This document shows positions 44,080-55,287 of a stretch of 64,000 bases of DNA, in pieces (positions within the stretch are counted from its first letter, which is position 1; each line of letters opens with the position of its first letter). The position numbers and the translations under genes were made by a program. The stretch covers positions 1,302,001-1,366,000 of the forward strand of contig OX359190.1 in the NCBI GenBank assembly GCA_947172415.1, written 5' to 3'. The notes under the pieces were generated by a model. It was not told the DNA's origin, did not search any database, and worked only from the letters and a program-made list of their open reading frames with translations. The stretch comes from Chondrosia reniformis (taxonomy: Eukaryota > Porifera > Demospongiae > Chondrillida > Chondrillidae).

Positions 44080-46479
44080 AGATTAATATCCTTTGGGCCG
44101 CCCATCAAGCTCATCATAGCAGTGAAGAGTACAACCTGAGTACTGCCCTCAGACAATCTTCATTACAAGGAGCCACTTCATGGGTAAGTGGAAGAGTTTC
44201 TAATGCCAGTAGAGCAGGACACACTTAAATTTTTCTTTTTTATTTCAATAAGATGTTCTACATTCCCTTGGCGGTTGCAATTCCTCCGTCAGTGTACCTG
44301 GTCCACAGACAGGTCAACCTCCTCTACCAGTTCTGGATCCACACAGAACTGGTGGGCAAGCTGGGGCCGTTGGAGTGGATCCTCAACACTCCTTCACACC
44401 ATCAGGTGCACCACGGACGCAATGCCTACTGCCTTGACAAGAACTATGGAGGCACTCTGATCATATTTGATCGCATTTTCGGTCAGTCTCCATTTTATTT
44501 GTTACCCAAACTGTACTGGCTCAGATAGTATAGTAACTAGTGTAGCTTAAGTCAGTCACTGAAGAAGACCCAAGGGTCAGGGTAAAGATTCCAATTCTAG
44601 AGAAGCAAACTGCTTCTCTAGACACTCAAAAGACTAAAGATGAACCATCTCAAAGACAGTACCTATAATAGACTTAGTGGAGTCGCAATAGAATTGTGAT
44701 ACCTGATGCCGATTCTTTTAGAATGTTTCTTCTCTCCTTTAACTTTTCCCTTCTCAGGCACCTTTGCTCCCGAGGACGAGCCAGTAGCTTATGGTCTAGT
44801 GCATCCAGTGGAGTCCTTCAACACACTCTACGTTCAGTACTTTCACTACATACACATCTTAAAGACTGCTTGGAACATTGAGGGATTGAAAAACAAGTTT
44901 AAAGTGTTCTTTTACGGTCCAGGATGGTTTGAGGGAGGCGGAAGACTGGGAGACTCTGGTCTTGTGCCACAGGTCAGTGTCTCCACAAGTCACATCTCTC
45001 ATATCTAGTCTGGTAAACTTGTATGGTCTACCAACTGTATATGTATTTTGTAACGAGCGAATAATGTCATATTTTTCAAAGGAGATATATTTGAAGTGGC
45101 CACTATATATATTCTAGCTCTACACCATGCACATAATATGTGTCAAAGTACTTAAGTGACCATCCTAGAGAGGTACACTGTATTTCATAAGGCTCATTTA
45201 AACATCTGTGAAAGATTACTTGGACAATCTCTGTCAGCTTGTCTTATGTATAGAATCACCACTAATTAGCAAAAGTGGAAACTAATTACTTTGGACAAAG
45301 ATAATGAAGTATGTAGCCCCCCATACAAGTACTAGTCTTGCCTAGCCAGACCACCTCCATATTTATATGATTGACCATCAGACAGTGACTTGTAGGTGTG
45401 ACTTCCTCACCTGGTTTTGTGAGGCCAAATTTCTAGTAAAGGAATAATCAAATGAATAATAGTAAGGGACCCTAAATTGTATTCATTGGTATCATAATGT
45501 TATTCATTTGATCAGCAATTACCTTATATGGATGTCCTATAGAATGTGGGACCTCACACATAATCCAGTATAGGATAACTGCCTGTGACCCTTATTAGCC
45601 CTCCTTTGTTACTACCTTGGTATCCATGGTGATGGTGATTGTGCAATGAGAGGCTAGGCCTTGTATAGTTAATGGACCAGTTCTGATAAGTGAAGTTGAC
45701 TACCTTCTCTAACTGGTATGAGGGAGAACATGAATGGAGCATTGCTGTGGCAATTGTAACTCATTGGTGGAGCACTGGTGCATGTCCTGGTTCAATTCCC
45801 AGCAATTGCTCCTTACTTGTAATTCCCAAATTATGTATGATGTTTATCTGTAATTACTTGTGGTTTGGTTATCATGTGCTTTGACTACTCTCATGCATGT
45901 AGATCAAGTTTCCAGTCAAGAAGTATGATCCTGTTGTTCCAATGTGGATCAACATGTACTGTCTGGTCCACTTTATGGTAGTCCTCTTCTCCTTCCAGTA
46001 TTTGGGAGGTGTCAGGGGCAGACTGGACTACTTTGTGTCTCTTGGTCTGGTTGTGTTTCTCATGTACGCACTCACCTGTTTTGGAATGATATTTGATCAT
46101 CAGTAAGTTAATTGTCCAATCAGGTGGGAGCATATTATACTCTGCATGCCAGCCCAACCTTTCCACCATTTTCTCAAAGACTATTCCATCAAAAGATTGT
46201 CTGAATTGGTTTATTTCATATTTCATATAAACTCAAGATGTGTGTGGAGGGGAGATTGGAAAGATTTTATTTATCTCTAGTAAACTGTCGCCGCTTCTGG
46301 AGTTGTTCAGACTAGTTGTCATAGTAGCAGGTGATTCACTGTGTGCATGGTATGGTGTGATGGTGGGCCTGCCGGCTGCCCTCCACTGGGGACTGAGGAG
46401 TGGGTGCATCATCTCCCTCCTAATCTGGATACGTGTCACAATGAAGAATGCTACCAGAGCAAAGATCAAGACAATGTAG
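44080..46479 (+). CDS. AGMO: AGMO 3' part, unit 3 (open throughout)
   Basis: Exons 44080-44183, 44253-44481, 44758-44972, 45903-46102 and 46281-46479 join in phases 0, 1, 0, 2 to give about 314 residues, against about 445 in human [15 protein letters not shown] and HHQVHHGRN keep two histidine clusters. The N-terminal third, with the first cluster, is absent, and the upstream CEP70-like exon does not match in phase. The open frame in this and unit 4 may reflect youth rather than selection. Confidence 0.82.
45739..45812 (+). repeat. tRNA-derived SINE in AGMO intron, unit 3
   Basis: Same element and intron position as 13108-13178: GCTGTGGCAATTG, A-box-like AACTCATTGGTGGAGCAC, B box GGTTCAATTCCC. 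Confidence 0.65.
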
Positions 46480-47504
46480 TAACTGAAAACATTTTATTAA
46501 GCTAGCTAGGTGACTAAACAGTTCCTTATATACTGTATTGTATAGTTGCAGGTGAATGCATTCTTTATAATTATTTGTAATAGAAGGTTCATAGACATAA
46601 GAATAAGGTCGCCTTAGGACCTTTTCCATTTCCGCCACTGAAACTGCATGCTCCGAACATGCAGCGAGACTATACGAAAATCGCAGCTGTAGTCAAGAAA
46701 TGATGTCGCAGTTTTTTACCCTGTATACATGTTGTATGTACCTAGTCTAGTGCCATATGTACCTATATAAATGTTATATCAATCAATTGTACTCTTTCTC
46801 ATGTGAGATGTTTACAATATGTGTTTTATTGTAACATTTTCAATCCAGTTACATAACTCATTAAAACCTATTATATGTACAATGTAATACATGTTTCTAA
46901 ATTGATTGAAATATTTACTGAAATACAAATTAAAAGGTAGGAGGTACCATATTGAATCATCAGCATTACTGACTCCATGGTTGCCATGGTTACTGTTCTG
47001 TCTCTTTCCCAGGATCCACTTGCATGATTTTCACCTTTCTGACAGTTTTCTTTGTATCCAAACAAATATATGACAATACACAATTGCTGCCAGTTGGACC
47101 ATCTGTCCTTGTTGACCTATAGTTGGGAGATCATCATCACAGTCATATTTACCAGTGGACCCAACACTGTTGCTATATATATAGCAAGTGATTCAGAAGT
47201 AGGTGTCATCTTTTAATTGGTACCAGCCACATTTGCACCCTGCAGGGAAGGAGAACAAATGAATAACATTATGACACCAATGAATACAATTTAAGGGCTC
47301 TCATAATATTCATTGGATCAGTACTTCCTCATTAAGATCCTGTGGAATGTATATAGACATCACAAAACAATACCAGACCCTATCAGATCAGTACATGTGA
47401 CCTCCACTGGCTGGAGAGACTACTATGTACTTGTATGTAGGCCTACCTACCTCACCTGATCCTTCAACCAAAGCAACACTAGAGGACCATGTGACTAGAT
47501 AATA
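46480..47504. other. AGMO 3' flank, unit 3 to unit 4 junction
   Basis: Non-coding. It keeps the segment lost in unit 1 around the AGMO stop (46480-46583) and the palindromic repeat at 47259-47318. No exon is supported. Confidence 0.6.
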
Positions 47505-47690
47505 CCGGAAGTGCATACGAACCGCCATTTTTAAGTGCTACATCCGCTGAGATCAAAGAGATTACTGCAAATAGGCGTTGCTATAGTTGCAATCACAGTT
47601 GTGATAGAAATTCCAGTGACAAGTTTCAGTTGTGTTCAGTTAGTTTTTCAGTTTTTCGTTTCTTCGTTTGCTCAATGTCGGAAGATAAAG
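47505..47690 (+). promoter_or_regulatory. Unit 4 promoter / first-exon block
   Basis: ATACCGGAAGTGCATACGAACCGCCATTTTTAAG, then a short ATG exon (ATGTCGGAAGATAAA) directly before a GTGAGT donor near 47690. Same layout as 1650-1860. Confidence 0.55.
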
Positions 47691-47909
47691 TGAGTTTATT
47701 CATTCATTCAGTTTCTCGTAGAAGTGGGCGTTACTATATAGACTCACAGTCGCTAACCTTTCACCGGTCAAAATGAGTTCAGTTTAATTTAGCGAACTAC
47801 ATGTTCTGCCAGTGTAAATGAAACTCGTTACAGCAAATAGTACCATTCAGCGCAGGAAATATCTAGTCAGGTCTTGTAGCGGATAATAGAAACTAGTTCA
47901 GTCTTTGAA

Positions 47910-48077
47910 ATGCGTCCAACTCGTCAGATTGAAATAGTGGTATTACCCGAGAATTCTCTAACAGTCACACCTTTAGCTTTCAGAGAAACTTGCCCAAAGT
48001 CTCTTTGTTTAGAATACTGCGACACAGTTGGGTTATGTAAAACCTCGCTCAAACTAGCTAGCGAATTGCAACCTTGA
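47910..48077 (+). other. Conserved 55-codon upstream open frame, unit 4
   Basis: MRPTRQIEIVVLPEN... ending LASELQP, then TGA. Same length as in units 1 and 5 despite several substitutions, with no indels. Confidence 0.35.
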
Positions 48078-48454
48078 AATTCGTAGGCTTCTAAGGAACA
48101 CTTTAGAAAGCGAAGTACGCCGCTCGTCCATATAGTGGCAGAATGTTTAACTGGTGCGCGTTGAGGAGGTAAAGATTTAATAGACTATTAGACAGTAAAC
48201 GCTGAATTGACTCTTTACATTCTGTTAAGTTGGACTTTGTACAAACAGACTGCATGATTTACAGACTGTAACTCAAAGGTTTCTTGTAATAAACTGCTAC
48301 TGAAAACTTACATATCCGTGTGTGCTAATTTATAGAGAGTTACCAAGCAGACACGCTTCAATCAGTAAATGTTTCTTATCTCAATTAGATCTTTCTCAGT
48401 CACCTCCTCAGAGCTGGAGGAGGTCATTTTCTGAAAACCACCGATATCCCGGAA

Positions 48455-51400
48455 ATGTTGTTTGAAACATCCTCTGCTAAAGCACTTGCACATCTCCAAA
48501 GTGTATTCGTCTTTGGAGACGTCTTTGGTTCTAAACAGAACATTGAGGAACAGGTTCAGGTTTACAATGTTAATAACACTAAATGGTCAACACTACCTCG
48601 ACCTCCTCATTCTGAGAGTGGAGCAGCCATCTTAGGAAACCAGTTTACTTTAATAGGAGGTAGAGACACTCATCTCAGAACTACAAACGATCTAGTGACG
48701 TGGACAGGCAAAGAATGGAAAATACTATATCCTCCAATGTACACTGCCCGATCCAGACCAAGTGTTCTTGCATTTGGAGACTTAGTAATTGTCTCTGGAG
48801 GAGTAGGAGCAGATGGCTTAGTAGACACAATTGAATTCCTGGATGTTAACAAAAGAATATGGATACAGTCGAATCTGAAACCTCCTGAACCATCATACAA
48901 TCACCACATGTCATTGTGTGGTGAATACATTTACATCTACTACTTCAATGGATATTTTTGTAGAATGAATAAGAAGAATTTTATGGCTTCACTTACAACA
49001 AATGATGAACATCACTGGGAACAGCTCGAGAATGCACCAGAGGGCAGTTCACTATTACAATCCAGCACCCTACCAGTCCTAGTAGGTCCATATGGAATCT
49101 TCATTTTCGAAAAGAAGAAGTGGACACGAATTAGTGAAGAACCGTCTTATCACTACCCTTGTACGGCTTCCCTCAACGGAACTACATTTCTCACATTTGG
49201 AGGAAGTGGAAGAGGAGAACATCAGACAAGAGCTGTACAGTACGATATTGCAGTTAAGGTTAGTAAACTCATTTAAGTATTACAAGTCTTGTTAACATTC
49301 GTTAACAAGACACAGACTGTCCCTGTGCGTGTCAATGTTAACAAGACTTGTATTGCTTTAATAATGTTCTTGTACGAGTGTGTTCTACGAACGCTCTCAC
49401 GAGTTTAAGTGTTAACTTGTTTCCACTAACGAAGACTGTTAAGTCTTCTTGTTCTTTGCATTTGAAGTGAGAAAGTAGAGGAAAGCGTTTCAAGTATTAT
49501 CCGCTGTAGTTAAACTGTTTATTATCGCGTACTACGTACGTACGTATGTATGTTAATTTATCGTCCTGTGAATGTTCGTGTGATTAGTTATAAGATGTTG
49601 GTAGTACAGAAATGTTGGTTGTAGACACGTTTAATAAACTACTTTCTAACACAACGAGAGTTAACTGCTAGGCACGGAAGCGTCCCAAGGTGAAGTCGGC
49701 CATTTTGTTTTAGTATTCAATAAGTCTTAGCCTAATTTTTGGGGCGCTGTTGTTTTTGTCTGTTTTTAAAAAAGAAGCGAGTTGCCACGTTTTTAAATTA
49801 TACAGTCTGTCTTGTTCAAAGTAAGTGAAAGGTAAACAGAAGTCAAATGAATGTGTCAGTGAATGTTTAGAAGAGATGTCGGGTATTAACTGTATTATAC
49901 TTGGCTGAATTGACTGTTCTCTAAAGATGCTTCTTGCTAGTTTTCCTAAAGCTAAGCATCACCAATAATATTGACCTACTGACTGAAATGTCAAAAGAAT
50001 GTTTGTTTATAAACACAGACTGTCCCTTTGTGGGTAAACTATTGAAAAGTAATTAATGTGAAGTGTTTGGCAATGACAATACTCAATGTGTAGCATTCAC
50101 ATGTAGCAATGGATCATCTAATTAATCAAGACCCTATTCTACTCTTATTGATAAGAGTGTGATGGAAGATAAAGATCTGTATTTATGAACCTGTAAATGT
50201 TTTAACAAATAGTACAGCTACAGCCAAGTTGTGTTACCTAATAAAGCTGTCTTGAAAGAGCCTTCAGAAGTTGTATCTAAATAGAATGTAATTCACACTT
50301 TGGATGGCTAAAGTAATTTGGATTAAAATTTTCCTGTTACTGTGACAATGGCTTACCTCCAAACGATAGTAAAACTGGCGTCTTTGAGTACAGCGAATAA
50401 CAGGTCGAATTGATAAAGAAAACACCATTTAGGACACTCCATAGAGGACGTTAAAGTAGTTTCTAGTTGATCACATGTGAACTGTAGCAGGCGTTTGAGG
50501 AATAATAAACTGATAACCCTCAAATTAGGATAAACTGCTTATTCATAGAATGACTTATTGGTGAGAATAGTCAATACTTCAAATATGTTAAGTGTGTATT
50601 ACATTGTAAACACATATTACACTTAATCTTAAATGTCTATGATAGCTATACATATCTCTTCTATATCCCATGCAGGGGCCAAAGTGGTATGGCGAAGCCA
50701 TAGAAAGACATGGTTCAGTTGAAGTTAACATTAGCCGTGCAATCCTCACAGGAGGCTCGCGTGTTGGTAAGACCTCACTGAAGCACTACCTGCTCCACAA
50801 CACAGCAAGAGAAGACAAAACTAGCACTGGAGTGCTGGAAGCTCCTGAAGTGGCCACCATTGCTGGGGAGCAAGCTATTAGGACACGATTTGAGGAGGAA
50901 GGCCAGGGGAAGGAAGAGGAGTATGATTTCATTAAATGTTTTGCAGCTGGTTCTTCCTGGAAAGTTTTAACAGATGAAAAGCTAGGTCAGCTTATTTCAA
51001 AGATTAAAATGGAGGAAAGGGAGGTCTTTCCTGGCAGCACTCTAGAGACCCCACCTGCCTCTCTTCCACAGGCTACATCTAATGATACCACTTTAGCTGG
51101 TGATATTGCCAAGACAACCAAGGTAGCCAGTGAGACGACCAAGCTGCCAACCGACACCTCCATAACCCATCCTCCTCCTAGCCATGATACCACTGAGGCT
51201 TTAGCAGTACAAGACCCACTGGAGCTGCTACAGCAAGCCAGGGACAGCTTCCTGCAGAAGCACAATCTCTCCACTGAAGCAGAATTTGATGAAAAAGAAT
51301 GCACGTTTATTTACCTCCTGGACACAGGAGGCCAGCCCTCCTTTCAGAATGTCCTTCCACTCCTACTGGACTTTCCCTGCAACTTCTTGCAAGTCTTTAA

Positions 51401-53761
51401 AGCTTCAGAGAGGTTGACAGATCCGTACATTAATGCATACTGTCAAGATGGAGTCACTGAAGTGGAGAGTGCCAACAGCCGTTCAACCTGGGAATTGATG
51501 AAGGAGTCCATTACAGCTGCCTACACAATGTCAATGAAGAGCAAGCGACAGTTGGAAGCATTTGACATGCCTAATGAGCCCCAACTTCGCATTTTCCTTG
51601 TTGGCACTCACCTTTCCCTTCTTCCTAAAGATCCTGAAGCTGAGAGAGTTCTACTGGACCACAACAAGAAGGTTTTAGCAGAAATGGACAACAAGCCATA
51701 TGACAGCAGCAGGGTAATCCCCCCAAAAGAGGTTGCCTACAAAGGTGCTGGTAGCTACTTTGTAGTGGACAGTCAGCTACAGGGAGACAGCAAACTGAAG
51801 GAGCACACTCGTAAAGCTGTAAATGTTCTTCGCTCTCTACTTTCAGATCCCAAGAATCGATTAACATTGAAAGTTCCCAAAGTTTGGTTCTGCCTGCAAC
51901 TAATCACATCTATCGCAGAAAAGAAGATGTGGAAGCTCACAGAACTGAAAGAGTTCTGTATCCAATGCCAATTTATCCAAGGTGTAGATGCTGATGGACA
52001 GCTCCTTGTACTGCTGAACCTATTTCACAGTCTTGGGTTCTATGTGTACTTTGACCTTAGTGAGTACAAAGAGCAGTGGATCTGTACAGATGCAACTTTT
52101 CTGTACAAGGAAATGTCCAAAGTACTATCAGTCCAGTATAGCCCAAGTGAATCTTCAAGTCCAGAGCTACGTAATCTCAAGAAAAGTGGAGAAATTCCTG
52201 AAGCAACCTCTGAAGATTTGTTCCAACAGCTAGGTATCAATGCTGATATTCCAACAAGATGGCTCCTGGAGGTCCTGGTAAAAATAGGTATTGCAGCCAA
52301 AGAGACAAAGGAGACACGCTACTTCATTCCAGCAGCCCTTCCTGAAAGGGAAATTAATCTCCCCGAACCATCTGTGGCCACTTTGGGATTCACTTTCTCA
52401 TTCCATTCAGCATTTAAATATCAGAGGTACACCTGCATACCAACTGGTCTGTTCCACAGACTGGCCGTGGACATTGCAAGCAACCGACAGGCTCTTGAGG
52501 ATCAGCAGATCAAGCAAGCATACATCAGTGGAAGTCAGTGGAGGTACTGTCCCAGTCAATCTGACAGTACACTATTCTATTTCTCCCAAGAAAATGCCCA
52601 CATTGTCCTTTCCCTGAAGGGGGACCTCATTCAGCTCCAACTGCTGGTTCCTCAGTACGTTCCACTGCTTGGTCTCTCTTTGACTGAGCTCTGCAGGTGT
52701 ATCAGAATGGAAATGAAAGAGCGAATTGCTTTTATAAGCGAAGCTGTTTTCGGAAGTGAATTTCTCACCCAAAAGGCTACTTTAGAGGATGGTGTCATTT
52801 GCAGTCACCAGAATTGTGAAGGATTCAGTTTACATCTTCTGCGATTTGAAGGTGACAACCAGAGAACAGGTCTGTGTACCAGACTGAACAAGGTGACTGG
52901 ACTAACTCCAAGAGAGTCTGTTTGGGTTGCTAAGGAACAGGACAGCAACACTAATGTAAGTTTCATAATATTATGTATTCAAGACCTTTTTACAAGTGTA
53001 ACAACTATTGACTGTATATTTAACATTCTAATCTTGCTGCTACTGACTCTATATGTTATTGTTATTCTTTGGACACAAGTAATTTATTGATTTTCATATC
53101 TTCTTCTGTATAGTTGAGCGTAGCTGGTAAAGTGGAATTTGATGGAGACCAGTTCCTTCTCTATAAAGACCAGTCTACCTGTACTGGAGGACCTAAAGTT
53201 GTTAGACAGCCAACACCGTCTGCCAGCTCAGGAGAGTGTGATGGTGAGTGCATATTCACGTGCATACAATACATTTGCTTCTTTGTACATGTATATATAT
53301 AAAATGCATGTACGTACGTATATGTACATAAATATAGCATGTAGTAAAATGGTGTATTAGAATTTCATGTTATAATTATTGTTGTATAATTATCGTGAAT
53401 GATTCAGCTTTTCATACTTTTATTATTTTCCTTTTATTTTGGTACAGAGAGCTGGAAAGATAAGCTAAAAGGCAAACACTGGGTTTACCTGTTAGGAAAC
53501 CTCACTGTCGACAAGATAGTGGATCACCTCTATCAGGGAGTGGATGGAAAGTCACTGGTTACTGAAGAGGTGTATGATGAGATTGAGAAGGCAAAGAGCA
53601 AAAAGGAAGCAAACAAGATCTTCTTAAAGCACTTGCTGAATGCTGGTACAGAGGAGAGTTTGAAGTTCTTTTGTACAGTTCTTCAACAAACATCTGGTGA
53701 CTATCAAATTCATGAAGAGATTCTTGAGAAACTGAAAAATGATTTCAAATTTGGAATATAA
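48455..53761 (+). CDS. Kelch-ROC-COR-CARD protein, unit 4 (intact)
   Basis: Exons 48455-49258, 50676-52955, 53114-53243 and 53448-53761 join in phases 0, 0, 1 to give about 1,175 residues. The kelch part (268 residues) differs from unit 1 mainly in loops: FGDVFGSKQNIEEQVQVY, RDTHLRTTNDL, GGVGADGLVDT and GGSGRGEHQT. ROC keeps GGSRVGKTS, LLDTGGQ and LVGTH; COR keeps LLNLFHSLGFYVYF and WICTDATFLY. The C-terminal COR part has gained two residues (CSHQNCEGFSLHLL). The CARD exon begins differently (ESWKDKLKGKHWVYLLGN) because its upstream intron and first codons differ from units 1 and 2. It is followed directly by the CEP70-like promoter without relic exons. This is the cleanest ROC-type member of the array. 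Confidence 0.8.
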
Positions 53762-54008
53762 CTTTCAAGTTGATCTGTATCTTGTAAATTTTGACTTCTT
53801 CTGTCATTTAGTTTAATTTCTTTTTGTTGATTTATAATGTCCTTTGTAAATTTACAAGTTCATGTAAGCAGTGTATAATTACCCTTTATCACTTTAAGGC
53901 CTTTGATGTAACACTTGTGTTATCACTTATCTATAGAGGCGAAAAACGTTTGTAAATATGGTATCAAGTGTGTCAAGATAAAAGAGGGGATCCATATAGT
54001 TGAAAGAG
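53762..54008 (+). promoter_or_regulatory. Collapsed spacer and CEP70-like promoter, unit 4
   Basis: The start matches the text after the ROC-gene stop in unit 1 (from 7871) and the end matches the text just before the CEP70-like exon (GCGAAAAACGTTTGTAA). The CARD/death-domain relics and second spacer of units 1 and 2 are therefore absent. This is either the ancestral state or a deletion between the two repeated promoter copies. Confidence 0.65.
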
Positions 54009-54776
54009 ATGTCTCAACGTAGTTTAGAACATAAAATGGAGATGTGCGCCCATTGGTCCGTTGTCAATCATCGATTAGAGGAAGCTGGCTACAGTGCAGT
54101 GAAGATCAAACCAGTTGACCTGATTAACCTTCCTTCAGAAGGTAGACTGACTGCAAGTGTTTTGTGTATTTAGTGTGTAGCGAGTCCAATGAAGTATGAA
54201 CCGCGCTTGTAATGTCTCTGAATACAGATGTTACCGTTTTGGACAGTTTGGCGGCTACCTCACTGCGTGCGACTGTGCTGTGCCTTCTTGACGATATCAG
54301 CACTGGTAATGCATCCTTACTTGATAAAATAGGCCAGAAAGACGCAGAGATTGAGCAACTGGTAGAGAAGGCGAATAAGCTGGAAATTTTATGTGAATCT
54401 CTACAAAAAGAGAGACCATGTTTAAGGCAACGTGGAGAAGAGTATAACCCTGTTGATGTAAGTGTTAACGAAGGTGATCAGTCAAAATTTGAGTATTTTT
54501 TCTGTTCCAAACTCCATATCAAATTTAGAGTTACACATTTTGTAGCTTTTTAATCCCACCTCTATGGTTGCCTAGGAGCACACCAATTCCAACTATCATC
54601 ATCATATCAGCTCTGTATGTACATACGTGTAGTTTGCCTAACAAGTTGTTTGTGAAGTGTTTGGTGTTTGATGTCAATAATTCTTATGTGTAGGATTCAG
54701 TAGTGCAAGCCCTAAGGAGCAGAATTGCTGAGCTAGAATATTCTAATGCAAAATTAAAGCTTGATCTACAGAACAG
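54009..54776 (+). CDS. CEP70: CEP70-like gene, 5' three exons only (unit 4)
   Basis: Exons 54009-54141, 54228-54457 and 54694-54776. Same phases as in the other units. It reads LLDKIGQKDAEIEQLVEKAN and IAELEYSNAKLKLDL. Last donor unmatched, as elsewhere. Confidence 0.55.
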
Positions 54777-54812
54777 GTAAGTTGTTTTGTAACACCTGAT
54801 AATATTGTAATG

Positions 54813-54998
54813 CAGGGCTGCATAGAGGGGGCTAGGATTGATTTTGCCTAGACTTTTGGAAAGTTATAATAAACTGCTTTGACACCCTCATACCTCTATG
54901 TTTATGCGCATCGATCCCTACTTCTAGTATATCCATGATGCCCCCTAAATTTAAAAAAATTTCATTCCCTGGCCCCAAGTTCTGCATGCAACCCTGTA
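54813..54998 (+). mobile_element. MITE with CAGGGCTGCAT inverted ends, unit 4
   Basis: Copy of the element at 43242-43396, with an internal replacement or insertion (TATGTTTATGCGCATCG, about 54898). Ends GCAGGGCTGCATAG and TGCATGCAACCCTG. Confidence 0.6.
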
Positions 54999-55207
54999 AT
55001 GTAAGCATATTAGTATTATTATTATTGTGTGATAGTTGTATGTACACAAGTACACATTGAAGTGTTACTTCAACTGACAAACACTTTATGTCAGTTAAAC
55101 TCTGTAATCTTTATCATAATATGCAATCTACTGATCAGTCCCGATTAGAAGAAACAGCTGTCTATGGCTAGATTCTCATTTTATAACAGTTTAGATAGTA
55201 CTTAGAC

Positions 55208-55262
55208 TTCGCCTGTCTACGGCGGTCGCCTGTCTATGGCGGTCACCTGTCTATGGCGGTCA
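55208..55262 (+). repeat. 17-bp minisatellite, unit 4 (~3 copies)
   Basis: CGCCTGTCTACGGCGGT and two variants: the shortest allele of the array found at the CEP70-AGMO join. Confidence 0.9.
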
Positions 55263-55287
55263 CTACAAGCTTAACCGTTTCCTGCAG

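Noticed and set aside
43688-44139. Three overlapping open frames of 114-144 codons in the + strand
   Set aside because: They are translations of the 17-bp minisatellite, which has no stop in any forward frame. No start context, splice site or conservation supports a protein.
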